Source: Leucobacter sp. PH1c
GTDB lineage: Bacteria; Actinomycetota; Actinomycetes; Actinomycetales; Microbacteriaceae
Direction: 5' to 3'
Length of the DNA stretch: 64,000 bases
Assembly (NCBI RefSeq): GCF_000633415.1
Contig: NZ_AYMV01000001.1
Coordinates: 1 to 64,000, forward strand
The notes beneath the pieces are model-generated. The model made no database searches. It was not told the DNA's origin and saw only the letters and a list, made by a program, of their open reading frames with translations. The position numbers and the translations under genes were made by a program. Positions within the stretch are counted from its first letter, which is position 1, and each line of letters begins with the position of its first letter. This document shows, one piece after another, positions 8,312 through 16,626 of the stretch.

Positions 8312-9865
8312 ATGGAACTGTTTGATCGTGCTGCAGCCTCTGGCCCCGCTCCCGCGCTGGCCGGGGCGGTCGTGGGCGCGGGCATGGCCGCCCCCGGGAG
8401 CGATCCAGCCGCACGCTCGGCGCGAATCGACCAACGCAGTGCTGCACTGAGCGAACTCGAGGAGATCGAGCGCGAACGGCGTCGGCTGGACGCCCGTCAG
8501 TTGCGCGTGCTGGCGGCGGCCCTCGATGCGGCGGTCGGAGCAACTCGTGATCCGGATCCGGAGGGGGCCGCCGGGTCAGAGGGAGCCGATGCTGCGGCTG
8601 GTGCGGTGCCCGGCGCGGTGCCCGTCGACCGAGAGATCGCGTTCCGCTCGCTCCGCCTCGAGATCTCCGTCGCGTTGCGACTGAGCGAACGGGCCGTCGA
8701 GCGCCTGCTCGACACGGCGCAGCGCATGACCACCCAGTACCCCGCCGGCACGCGGGCGCTCGAGAACGCGGAGGTCGCGCTCGCCCACCTGCACGTGATC
8801 GCCGAGGAGGGGCGGATCATCAACTCCGGTGAGCCCGAGGCCGATGCAGATCGGCGGGATCGCTACGCTGCGGAAGTCCTCACCATTGCGCCGCACGAGA
8901 CTCCGAACCGGTTGCGCCCCATCGCGCGGCGCCTTGCCGCGGAGGTCGCGGGCGCGGATCTGACGGCCCAGCACACGCACGCGGTGCGCCAGCGCAGGGT
9001 CTGGCTCGTGGCGCGAGACGCCGGAATGGCCGATCTCACGGCCTATCTGCCGGCGGTTGAGGCTTCGGCCATCATGGACCGCTTGAACCAGCTCGCCCGC
9101 GAAACTGTGGTGGCCGAAGCGGAGGGGAGCGCGCCCCGCGCGTCCGGAGGAGGGCCGCAGACCTCCGGAGTTGCCGAGGCATCCGGCGCTGCGGCGGCTG
9201 TCGCGGCAGCCGGAGCTGCTGCGGACGCGGGTGCGGTAGGTCCGGCGGGTGGGCATGAGGCCGGGATCGCGACCCTGCCGCGACGGACGAGGGACGAGGT
9301 CCGCGCCGATGCGCTCGTCGACCTGCTCCTCGGGCGCCCGGGCGACACCGCCGAGCTCGCTACTCGTGTGCAGGGTCGCGTGCAGATCATCGTTCCCGGG
9401 AAGCTCGTGGGATTCCCCGGCGCTGGAAACGTTGCCGAACTCGTCGGGCACGGCCCCATCGATACGGACACCGCAGCTGAGGCGATCGCGTCCGCGACCT
9501 CAACGGAACGCATCCTGGTCGACGAAACGGGTGGCGTCCTCGCCGTCGACCGATACCGTCCGAGCCCTCGCATGAAACGGCTCCTCGCCGCCCGAGACCT
9601 CCACTGCCGCGCGCCCGGCTGCCGAGCCCCCGCATTCCGCTGCGATCTCGACCACACCATCGACGCCGCGCTCGGCGGCGCGACGAGCACCGACAACCTC
9701 GCCCACCTCTGCCGCGGTCATCACCTCGTGAAGCACCATGGCGGGTGGACGGTCACTCAGGATCCCGACGGAACCCTGCACTGGAAGAGCCCGACCGGCA
9801 GAGTCGACACCGACGTACCGCCGAGCCGGCTCAGATTCCGACGATCAGCGGGGCCGCCGGAATGA
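8312..9865 (+). CDS. DUF222 / HNH endonuclease domain protein (13E12-type)
   Basis: A 517-residue protein of the DUF222-HNH family common in many copies in actinobacteria. The N-terminal two thirds is the alpha-helical DUF222 region, interrupted by an Ala/Gly-rich insert near residues 270-310. The C-terminus carries the HNH core: CRAPGCRAP with paired cysteines, DLDHTIDAALGG, NLAHLCRGHHLVKH. The first strong start is ATG 8312 (MELFDRAAASG); an upstream in-frame extension to 8249 looks non-native. A true Shine-Dalgarno is not obvious. The role is unproven; mobility or DNA-processing roles have been proposed for the family. No mobile-element ends were seen around it. Confidence 0.85.
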   Translation: MELFDRAAASGPAPALAGAVVGAGMAAPGSDPAARSARIDQRSAALSELEEIERERRRLDARQLRVLAAALDAAVGATRDPDPEGAAGSEGADAAAGAVPGAVPVDREIAFRSLRLEISVALRLSERAVERLLDTAQRMTTQYPAGTRALENAEVALAHLHVIAEEGRIINSGEPEADADRRDRYAAEVLTIAPHETPNRLRPIARRLAAEVAGADLTAQHTHAVRQRRVWLVARDAGMADLTAYLPAVEASAIMDRLNQLARETVVAEAEGSAPRASGGGPQTSGVAEASGAAAAVAAAGAAADAGAVGPAGGHEAGIATLPRRTRDEVRADALVDLLLGRPGDTAELATRVQGRVQIIVPGKLVGFPGAGNVAELVGHGPIDTDTAAEAIASATSTERILVDETGGVLAVDRYRPSPRMKRLLAARDLHCRAPGCRAPAFRCDLDHTIDAALGGATSTDNLAHLCRGHHLVKHHGGWTVTQDPDGTLHWKSPTGRVDTDVPPSRLRFRRSAGPPE

Positions 9866-9908
9866 CGCGTCGGCGTGGGAAGCCGGTCCCGTTCTCAGCC
9901 CCAGGAGC

Positions 9909-10964
9909 CTAGGGCACCCGGCGCACCCACTCCTCGGTCTCGAACTTCTGCTCCACCAAGCGTTCCGCCGCGTCCCACTCGCCCTCGGTGACCGCGCTCT
10001 CGGTGCCGCCGTGGCGGCGCTTGAACACATCGATCATCTTCGAGATGATCTCCTCGCGCGGAAGCCCGGTCTGGCTCCTGAGCGGATCGACGCGCTTCTG
10101 CGCACTCGTGGTCCCCTTGTCGGAGAGCTTCTCCCGCCCGATCCGAAGCACCTGGGTCATCGCCTCGGCATCCATGTCGTACGCCATGGTGACGTGGTGC
10201 AGCACTGCTCCGGAACCGAGCCGCTTCTGTGCCGCGCCGCCGATCTTGCCCTGCGGGCTCGTGATGTCGTTCAGCGGCTTGTACTGCGCATCGATGCCGA
10301 GCGACTGGAGCGCTTCGAGTACCCACTCGTCCAGGTAGGCATAGGAATCGGCGAAGCTCATCCCGCGGACGAGCTCGCCCGGCACGTACAGCGCGTAGGT
10401 GATGCTCGCCGCTGGCTCCATGTACATTGCGCCGCCGCCCGAGATGCGGCGTACGATCTGAGCGCCGTGCGCCGCCGCCTGCTCCTCGTCGACCTCGTTC
10501 TGCACCGACTGGAAGCTGCCGATGATCACTGCCGGTTCGTTCCACTCCCAGATGCGCAGAGTCGGGCCGCGCAGGCCCTCGCCAACGGCCGTCGTGAGCA
10601 CCTCATCGAGTGCTGCGTTGAGCACTGGGGTGATCGGACGCTCATGCACGATCTGCCAGTCGTAGTCGCGCCAGTGCGCGGCGCCGGTGATCGCGCGACG
10701 GATCGCGACGCCCACAGACGCGGGGGTGAAGCCGAGGAGGTGGACCTCGCTCGGAAGCGCGTTCTGAATGGCCTCGCCGAACTGCTCGATCGTGCCATTC
10801 GGGCTCATCCCCTCGACCGCGCCATTGATGCACGCCAGCGCATCATCGGGCTCGAGGAAGAAATCGCCGGACAGGCGGAAGTCGCTGATCTGGCCGTCAT
10901 TCAGTTCGAAGTCGACGACAACGAGTTTGCCGCCGGGGACCTTGTACTCGCCGTGCATGCTCAT
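9909..10964 (-). CDS. lplA: Lipoate-protein ligase A with N-terminal accessory domain
   Basis: A 351-residue enzyme that attaches lipoate to E2 and GcvH proteins. Residues 1-85 (KVPGGKLVVVDFEL, SGDFFLEPDDAL) match the accessory domain that sits at the C-terminus in E. coli LplA. Here it comes first, so the domain order is swapped. The catalytic domain follows, with RRISGGGAMYMEP (lipoate-binding loop) and QGKIGGAAQKR containing the expected catalytic lysine. It ends 43 bp from the stop of the HNH gene, on the opposite strand. It likely serves lipoylated complexes such as the E2 encoded at the window start. Ligase rather than octanoyltransferase activity is inferred from the accessory domain. 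Confidence 0.88.
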   Translation of the reverse strand: MSMHGEYKVPGGKLVVVDFELNDGQISDFRLSGDFFLEPDDALACINGAVEGMSPNGTIEQFGEAIQNALPSEVHLLGFTPASVGVAIRRAITGAAHWRDYDWQIVHERPITPVLNAALDEVLTTAVGEGLRGPTLRIWEWNEPAVIIGSFQSVQNEVDEEQAAAHGAQIVRRISGGGAMYMEPAASITYALYVPGELVRGMSFADSYAYLDEWVLEALQSLGIDAQYKPLNDITSPQGKIGGAAQKRLGSGAVLHHVTMAYDMDAEAMTQVLRIGREKLSDKGTTSAQKRVDPLRSQTGLPREEIISKMIDVFKRRHGGTESAVTEGEWDAAERLVEQKFETEEWVRRVP

Positions 10965-11055
10965 GCTCTCAGAGTACGCCTCCCGCGGGGTTCCGGCGAG
11001 GGCTTCCGAGGGGAGAAGCGCAGGACGGAAGCCTCAGAGTGGAACAGCGCGCAGG

Positions 11056-11718
11056 TCAGCTCGTGGAGGTGACAGCGCTCGCGCGCTCGGCGACCAGCTC
11101 GTCGAGGCGGTCTCGAAGGCCGGTCACGAGCACCTCGAGCCCGAGGTTGAAGGTGCGCCGGGCTCGACCGGAGTCTCCGCTGGATTCGGCGAGCAACTCG
11201 CGCAGGAGCGGCGTGTCCTGGTCCACATGTGGCTGCACCATCTGCACCGGCGCGACGAGGTCGAGCACGGAGCCCATGATGAAGCTCTCGATGATTGTGA
11301 GGACGGCGAGGATCTCGGTGCGCGGCCAACCGACCTCGAGCAGGGCCGCGGTGATTGTCTCGTACTGGGCGATCAGTTCGGGAGCCTGGACCGGATTGGT
11401 GGTGAGTAGCGGGATCGTCTCGGGGTGCTTCACGAACGCGTCTGCGTATGACCGGGCCCACGCCGTGAGTGCTTCGTCCCAGGGCTGGTCGTCGAATGCG
11501 CTGCAGTCGATCTCCGCAACGACGCGCGAGCGCACGCGTTCGATGATGTACTGCTTGCTCGGCACGTGGCTGTAGAGCGAGGGTGCGCTGATGCCGAGCT
11601 TCTTCGCGAGCTTCGCAAGCGTGAACGTGCCCGAGGGCTCATCGTGGATCAGGGCCAGCGCGGCCTCGATGATGCGCTCCTCGGTGACGTGCTGGCGCAC
11701 CCGGCGGGGGCTCGTCAT
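11056..11718 (-). CDS. TetR family transcriptional regulator
   Basis: A 220-residue TetR protein with the helix-turn-helix FTLAKLAKKLGISAPSLYSHVPSK at about residues 31-54. The ATG at 11718 is chosen because AGAAGG lies 5 nt before it; a GTG 6 nt further upstream is less well placed. It is divergent from the amidohydrolase operon, separated by a 443-bp region holding a promoter whose spacer is an inverted repeat. It is the best candidate for the repressor of that promoter. Confidence 0.86.
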   Translation of the reverse strand: MTSPRRVRQHVTEERIIEAALALIHDEPSGTFTLAKLAKKLGISAPSLYSHVPSKQYIIERVRSRVVAEIDCSAFDDQPWDEALTAWARSYADAFVKHPETIPLLTTNPVQAPELIAQYETITAALLEVGWPRTEILAVLTIIESFIMGSVLDLVAPVQMVQPHVDQDTPLLRELLAESSGDSGRARRTFNLGLEVLVTGLRDRLDELVAERASAVTSTS

Positions 11719-11962
11719 GGACACCTTCTTCGTCGATCGCTTCGGTCGCGTCCCACGCTAGCACCCGGTTCGGGCGGAGGATCCTTCCCCCGCAACCGGG
11801 GACTGCCGGGTTCCGGCCGTCGGGCGCGGCTGCTGCGGTGCCAAGCCCGCAGGACACTGCGATGCCCGACTCCGAGAGTTCTCCGGAGCGGGGCGGGGAG
11901 CAACTGCCAGAGCCCATCACGCTCCAGTCCACGCACCGTGTCGCACCCCGCAGCCACAAAGA

Positions 11963-12003
11963 ACCTAACGACATTTGGAAAACCTAATCACGTTAGGTAC
12001 ACT
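11963..12003 (+). promoter_or_regulatory. Promoter with palindromic operator in its spacer
   Basis: A -35 like TTGGAA (11975-11980), a 17-bp spacer and a -10 like TACACT (11998-12003) form a good promoter in an AT-rich island. The palindrome ACCTAATCACGTTAGGT (11982-11998; 6-bp arms, 5-bp centre) fills the spacer, and another half-site AACCTAACG begins at 11963. A repressor bound here would block RNA polymerase. Assigning it to the adjacent TetR protein is an inference. Confidence 0.6.
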
Positions 12004-12024
12004 GGCTCCCGACGCAACGCGCGG

Positions 12025-12148
12025 GAGCGCACGAGCGCACGAGCGCACGAGCGCACAAGCGCACGAGCGCACAAACGCACAAGCACAACCGCGCAGCGGT
12101 CCCGCAGCGCAAGAACACATCAACGCAACAACGCAATGACGCAACAAG
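12025..12148 (+). repeat. 8-bp tandem repeats in the amidohydrolase leader
   Basis: Seven copies of an octamer close to GAGCGCAC run from 12025 to 12080. After a gap, the same 8-bp spacing returns with units such as GCAACAAC, GCAATGAC and GCAACAAG up to 12148. The array lies between the promoter and the ATG at 12162, so it should be transcribed as leader. The period is not a multiple of three, which fits non-coding DNA. Confidence 0.8.
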
Positions 12149-12161
12149 AGAGCTGGGTGCG

Positions 12162-13883
12162 ATGACGCAAACACATCGTGTGGTGACGGGTGGCCGAGTG
12201 TGGGACGGAACAGCGTTCGCACCCGCGACCCTGGTCCTGGAGGGCGCGCGCATCGCGCGCATCGTCCCCGCAGGGGAACCGTTGCCGCTGAGCCCTGAGA
12301 CCCGGCAGCACGATGCCGCCGGTGCCGCGATCTTCCCCGGCTTCGTCGATGCCCACGCTCACCCGCTCATCGGCGGGACGGAGTTCGCGGGGGCGCCGGT
12401 GCGCGCGGCGGGGTCGGTCGATGAGGCCCTCGAGATCGTCGCGGCCTTCGCGGACGCGCACCCGGAGTTGCCGTGGATCGTCGGCGAGGGGTTCGACTTG
12501 AGTATCGCGGAGGGCGGCCTGTTTCTCGCGAGCGACCTCGATCGGGTCGTCCCGGATCGGCCGGTGGCGCTCCGATCGAGTGACATCCACACGATGTGGG
12601 CGAACTCGCGCGCACTGGCGGCGGCCGGAATCGATGCGGCGACCCCGGACCCGGAGGACGGGGTGATTGAGCGCGACGCGTCGGGCGCCCCCTCGGGCAC
12701 GCTCCGTGAGTGGGGCGCGTTCATGCCCCTGTACCGCGCGCTCCCGCGCCGCACCCCGGAGGAGACTGCGGAGGCGCTGCTGCGCGGGCTGCGCGTGCTC
12801 AGCGCGGAGGGGGTCACCACGGCGCAGGACGCGTGGGTCGAGCTCGAGGATCTGGACGGCTACCTGCTCGCCGCGCGGCGAGGTCTCCCGCTCCGGCTCA
12901 ACCTCGCGTTCCGCGCGACGCCGGAGGGGTGGCGCGAGCAGCTCGCGCACTTCGCGGAGGCCCGCGCGGTGATCGAGGAGCTCGGGGTGCCGGATCTGAC
13001 CGCGCGCACGGTGAAGTTCTTCGCCGACGGGATCATCGAGGGCGGCACCGCCCACGTCTCCGAGGCGTACCACGGCACGTCGTGCTGCGGCCTCCCGGCC
13101 TGGGACCCCGAGACGCTGGCTGAGGCGGCCGCCGCCTTCGATCGGCTCGGATTCCAGCTCCACATCCACGCGATCGGGGACGCCGGGCTCACGAGCGCGG
13201 TGGATGCGATTCTCCGCGCGGACGAGGAGAACGGTGCGCGGGATCGCCGCCCGGTCATCGCGCACGCGCAGCTCGTGGAGGCGGCGGATCTCGCCCGGCT
13301 GCGAGAGGCGGAGATCACCGTCGCGATCCAGCCCTACTGGGCGAAGCTCGATTCCGTCGTGCGCCGGCTCACGAACGGCCGGCTGCGCGGGGAGCGCGAG
13401 CAGCGGCAGTACCCGTTCGAGACGATGCGTCGGGCGGGGGTGCGCCTCGCCTCCTCGAGCGATTACCCGATCACCACGCCGAGCCCGCTGCACGCTCTCG
13501 CCGTCGGAATGAGCCGGGACGAGCGGGGGGATCTCGCCGCGTCCTGGCTTCCCGCGGAGCGGCTGAGTTTCGACGACGCGCTCCGGGCGGCGACCGTCGA
13601 TGCCGCCTACACCCAGTTCGCGGACGGGGTCCGCGGGCGCCTCGCCGCGGGATTCGACGCCGACTTCGTACTGGTGGCGGGGGTGTCGGATCAGCCGACT
13701 CCCGCGGAGCTCCTGTCCGCCCGCGTCGTCGCCACGTGGCGGGGCGGGATCCCGGAGACAGCCTCGCAGTCAGGGATCCCGGAGACAGCCTCGCAGCGAG
13801 GGATCCCGGAGCCCACCACCCCGCCCGTCCACCCCGTTCCCCCGGCGCTGCTCCCGCAGCCCGCCACCCTGCCGCAGCACTAA
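12162..13883 (+). CDS. YtcJ-type metal-dependent amidohydrolase
   Basis: A 573-residue amidohydrolase of the YtcJ/AepA-like group, first gene of an operon with a permease and a peptidase. Metal-site motifs are present: GFVDAHAHPL (about residue 66), KFFADGIIEGG, HIHAIGDAGL, IAHAQL and SSDYPITTPSPL. Such enzymes hydrolyse amide or ester-like bonds of small molecules in the cytoplasm. About 50 C-terminal residues are a Pro-rich tail that includes a 27-bp DNA repeat. Start ATG 12162 is preceded by GAGAG. It is probably controlled by the palindromic promoter upstream. The substrate is unknown; the neighbouring permease suggests an imported amino acid derivative. Confidence 0.85.
   Translation: MTQTHRVVTGGRVWDGTAFAPATLVLEGARIARIVPAGEPLPLSPETRQHDAAGAAIFPGFVDAHAHPLIGGTEFAGAPVRAAGSVDEALEIVAAFADAHPELPWIVGEGFDLSIAEGGLFLASDLDRVVPDRPVALRSSDIHTMWANSRALAAAGIDAATPDPEDGVIERDASGAPSGTLREWGAFMPLYRALPRRTPEETAEALLRGLRVLSAEGVTTAQDAWVELEDLDGYLLAARRGLPLRLNLAFRATPEGWREQLAHFAEARAVIEELGVPDLTARTVKFFADGIIEGGTAHVSEAYHGTSCCGLPAWDPETLAEAAAAFDRLGFQLHIHAIGDAGLTSAVDAILRADEENGARDRRPVIAHAQLVEAADLARLREAEITVAIQPYWAKLDSVVRRLTNGRLRGEREQRQYPFETMRRAGVRLASSSDYPITTPSPLHALAVGMSRDERGDLAASWLPAERLSFDDALRAATVDAAYTQFADGVRGRLAAGFDADFVLVAGVSDQPTPAELLSARVVATWRGGIPETASQSGIPETASQRGIPEPTTPPVHPVPPALLPQPATLPQH
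13746..13811 (+). repeat. 27-bp tandem repeat in the 3' end of the amidohydrolase gene
   Basis: About 2.4 copies of a 27-bp unit starting GGGATCCCGGAGACAGCCTC encode a nine-residue repeat beginning GIPETASQ. Copies start at 13746, 13773 and 13800. Confidence 0.85.
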
Positions 13884-13903
13884 CGGTCTCGAAGGAGAGC
13901 CCC

Positions 13904-15412
13904 ATGTCCACATCAGTCGATGTCCACCGCAGTGATCCGGCGACCGCGTCGCCGCCCGAGGGGATGAAGCGAGAGTTCACCCTCTGGTCGGCGTTCTCGC
14001 TCGCGTTCGTCTTCGTCTCGCCGATCGTCGCGATGTACGGCATCTTCGGGCTCGGGCTCGAGACGGTCGGGCCGGCGTTCTGGTGGGGGTGGGTGGTTAC
14101 CCTCACGGGCCAGCTCACCGTCGCGATCGCGCTCGGCGTGCTCGCTTCGCGCTGGCCGCTCGCGGGCGGCGTGTACCAGTGGTCGCGTCGCCTGGTCAGT
14201 CAGAAGTACGGCTGGTTCGCCGGGTGGGCCTACACCTGGGCGCTCCTGATCGCGCTCAGCTCGGTGTCATACTCGGGCTCGGTGTTCATCGCGATCCTGT
14301 TCGGGCTCGACGCGAGCTCGCCCGCGGTGCTCGTGCCGTTGTCGGTGGCCTTCCTCGTGGTGACCACGCTCGTGAATATCTCGGGCCGCGCCGTGGTCAA
14401 GGCGGTCGCTACGGCCTGCATCGTTGCGGAGATCGTCGGTTCGGTGGGTGTCGCGGTGTACCTGCTGCTGTTCGGGCGGGAGCAGGATCCGAGCTTCCTG
14501 ACCGAGGGGCTCGCCGCCGCGCCGGAGACGCCGTTCATGATGACCCCGTTCGTGCTCCTCGTCGCGATCGCGGGCTGGTCGTTCCTCGGCTTCGAGAGCG
14601 CGAGCAGCATTGCGGAGGAGGTGAAGAATCCGCGCCACGCGGTGCCGCGGGCGATCGTGTTCTCCCTGCTGGGGGTCGGCCTCGTGATCCTCTTCACGAG
14701 CTTCGCGATCCTGCTCGCGATCCCGGATCTGCCGCAGATCCTCGCCGCGTCCGAGGGGGATCCGATCATCGCGGTGCTCGCGTACCATTTCCCGCCCGTG
14801 GTCGTCGATGTGATCCTCGTGCTCTTCATCATCGCCTTCCTCGCGAGCCTCGTGGGGATCCAGGCCGCGGCCTCGCGGCTCGTCTGGGCGAATGCCCGCG
14901 AGGATGAGCTCCCGGCGGCGGCGTGGCTGAAGCGGCTCCGTGGCGAGGGCGGGCTGCCGGTCAACGCGATTCTCGTGACGGGGCTGGCCGCGATCGGGGT
15001 GCTCCTCGTGCTGCAGAACGACTACGCGAACACGCTGCTCGTCTCGTTCACGACGGTCGGCTTCTACGTCGCGTTCGCCTTCCCGGTGGTCGGCCTCGCC
15101 TACGCGCGGATCCGCGGCACCTGGCACCCGGGCGAGCGCCTGTTCATGGGGCGCGCGGGCACGGTGATCTCCTGGATCGCGCTCGTGTGGCTCGCCCTCG
15201 AGATCACGAACGTCCTCTGGCCGCGCGAGGCGCCCGAGCTCTGGTGGGTCAACTTCGCGCCGCTGATCGCCTCGGTGGTGGTCGCGGGAGCGGGGGTGCT
15301 CGTGTACCGGCTCTCCCCGGTCGGCCGCGGCCACGTCGCGCCGTCGTCGGAGCTCTCCGCGCGCACCGATTTCACGCCGACCGTCCCGAACACCTCACGA
15401 GAAGGAGAATGA
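13904..15412 (+). CDS. APC superfamily amino acid permease
   Basis: A 502-residue membrane protein with about 12 helices, typical of the amino acid-polyamine-organocation superfamily. Near the start it has the conserved stretch FSLAFVFVSPIVAMYGIFG, and later GFESASSIAEEVKNPRHAVPRA, characteristic of amine/choline-type APC members. It is likely an importer of an amino acid or amine for the hydrolases encoded on either side. Start ATG 13904 has a good GAAGGAG 6 nt before it, 20 bp after the amidohydrolase stop. An identical GAAGGAG precedes the next gene. Confidence 0.88.
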   Translation: MSTSVDVHRSDPATASPPEGMKREFTLWSAFSLAFVFVSPIVAMYGIFGLGLETVGPAFWWGWVVTLTGQLTVAIALGVLASRWPLAGGVYQWSRRLVSQKYGWFAGWAYTWALLIALSSVSYSGSVFIAILFGLDASSPAVLVPLSVAFLVVTTLVNISGRAVVKAVATACIVAEIVGSVGVAVYLLLFGREQDPSFLTEGLAAAPETPFMMTPFVLLVAIAGWSFLGFESASSIAEEVKNPRHAVPRAIVFSLLGVGLVILFTSFAILLAIPDLPQILAASEGDPIIAVLAYHFPPVVVDVILVLFIIAFLASLVGIQAAASRLVWANAREDELPAAAWLKRLRGEGGLPVNAILVTGLAAIGVLLVLQNDYANTLLVSFTTVGFYVAFAFPVVGLAYARIRGTWHPGERLFMGRAGTVISWIALVWLALEITNVLWPREAPELWWVNFAPLIASVVVAGAGVLVYRLSPVGRGHVAPSSELSARTDFTPTVPNTSREGE

Positions 15413-15414
15413 CC

Positions 15415-16605
15415 ATGAGCCGTCTGTACCGCTGGCCGGAGTACGATGCCGTCGCCCTGCACCGGGCACGGTTCGCGCGGGTGGAGTCCGTCATGCGGGA
15501 GCAGCGCGTCGATGCGCTGCTTCTCGTCGGGCCGGATCACATCCGCTACGCGACCGATTTCCGCGCGCACCTCACGAACGAGTCCGAGTGGTTCGCGGCG
15601 CTCGTCCACAGCGATGGCGAGGCGGAGCTCTTCCTCCCCTACATCGATGAGACGGCGAGTGCGCCGTACCCGGATCTGCCCTGGATCTCCCGGGTGCACG
15701 CGATCGCCTCGTGGTCGGCCGCGACGGCGAATCCGCGCACGTGGGTGCGGGTCGTCGCGGGCGCGCTCGCGGCGCTCGGCGGCGCTCGACGCATCGGCGT
15801 CGACGGGGTGGATCAGACGCTGCTCGCGGGGCTCTGCGAGGCGCACCCCGATCACGAGTTCGTGTCGGTGACGACGGCGCTCCACCGCGTGCGACGGGAG
15901 AAGCACCCGATCGAGGTGGAGCTCCTCGAAGCGGCGTCGCGGGTGAACGCGGGCGCGATGGAGGCGGCGCTCGGGGCCGCCCACGTCGGCGGGACGGATC
16001 ACGATGTGCTCGCCGCGGCGATGAACTACCAGCAGGCCGCTGGCGTCGAGTTCGTCACCCACTCCGTCTGTAACCTGCGCAACGGCAGCGGCGACTGGTT
16101 CGCGGCCGGCCGCCGCTTCGCGGAGGGCGACCCGTTCTTCTTCGACATCGGCTGCTACGGCGCGGGCGGCTACGCCTCGGACGCCGGGCGGAGCGGCTTC
16201 GTGGGGGAGGGGCGGGAGGAGCACCTCGCCGCCTACGAGCACCTGCTCACGGCGCACCGGATCGCTCAGAGTCTCGCGGTCCCCGGCGCGAAGGCCTCGA
16301 CCCTTCTGGCCGCCTGCAACGAGTACCTCGAGGGGCACGGCCTCGGGCGCACGCCGTACGCGATCGGGCACGGGGTGGGGCTGCGGATCTGCGAGCTGCC
16401 GACGCTCTTCTCCCCGGGGCTCATGGATGAGGACGTCGAGCTGATCGAGGGCGAGGTCATCGCGCTCGAGCCGGAGACCACCGTCGTGGTCGACGGGGTC
16501 GAGACGGTCCTGAAGATCGAGGACAACTTCGTCGTCGAGGCCGCGGGGCTGCGACAGCTGACGAACGTTCCGGACGCGAGCGAGTTCGTCGGCGCGGACG
16601 GCTGA
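15415..16605 (+). CDS. M24 family metallopeptidase (Xaa-Pro aminopeptidase / creatinase type)
   Basis: A 396-residue protein with a creatinase-like N-terminal domain (to about residue 165) and the pita-bread M24 domain. The five expected metal ligands are visible: Asp in FFFDIGCYG and in ASDAGRSG, His in GHGVGL, and Glu in CELPTLF and in ALEPETTV. The family cleaves X-Pro peptides or C-N bonds in creatine-like compounds. ATG 15415 is chosen because GAAGGAG (15401-15407) is correctly spaced; the ATG at 15409 overlaps the permease stop. As the third gene of the operon, it probably processes the compound taken up by the permease. Confidence 0.9.
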   Translation: MSRLYRWPEYDAVALHRARFARVESVMREQRVDALLLVGPDHIRYATDFRAHLTNESEWFAALVHSDGEAELFLPYIDETASAPYPDLPWISRVHAIASWSAATANPRTWVRVVAGALAALGGARRIGVDGVDQTLLAGLCEAHPDHEFVSVTTALHRVRREKHPIEVELLEAASRVNAGAMEAALGAAHVGGTDHDVLAAAMNYQQAAGVEFVTHSVCNLRNGSGDWFAAGRRFAEGDPFFFDIGCYGAGGYASDAGRSGFVGEGREEHLAAYEHLLTAHRIAQSLAVPGAKASTLLAACNEYLEGHGLGRTPYAIGHGVGLRICELPTLFSPGLMDEDVELIEGEVIALEPETTVVVDGVETVLKIEDNFVVEAAGLRQLTNVPDASEFVGADG

Positions 16606-16626
16606 CCGACCGGGTCGCGGCGCGAG

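Larger units (their letters stand above)
11719..12161. other. 443-bp non-coding region between TetR and amidohydrolase genes
   Basis: No credible gene is seen here. The half near the TetR gene shows only GC-rich sequence. The other half holds a sigma-70-like promoter with an operator-like palindrome (11963-12003) and a long octamer-repeat leader (12025-12148), described separately. Confidence 0.7.

Noticed and set aside
8312-9865. HNH protein as part of a mobile intron or insertion sequence
   Set aside because: No flanking terminal repeats, target duplications or intron-like RNA were seen, and DUF222-HNH proteins are commonly chromosomal in actinobacteria.
12025-12148. Octamer array as a CRISPR array
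   Set aside because: Units are directly adjacent with no spacers.
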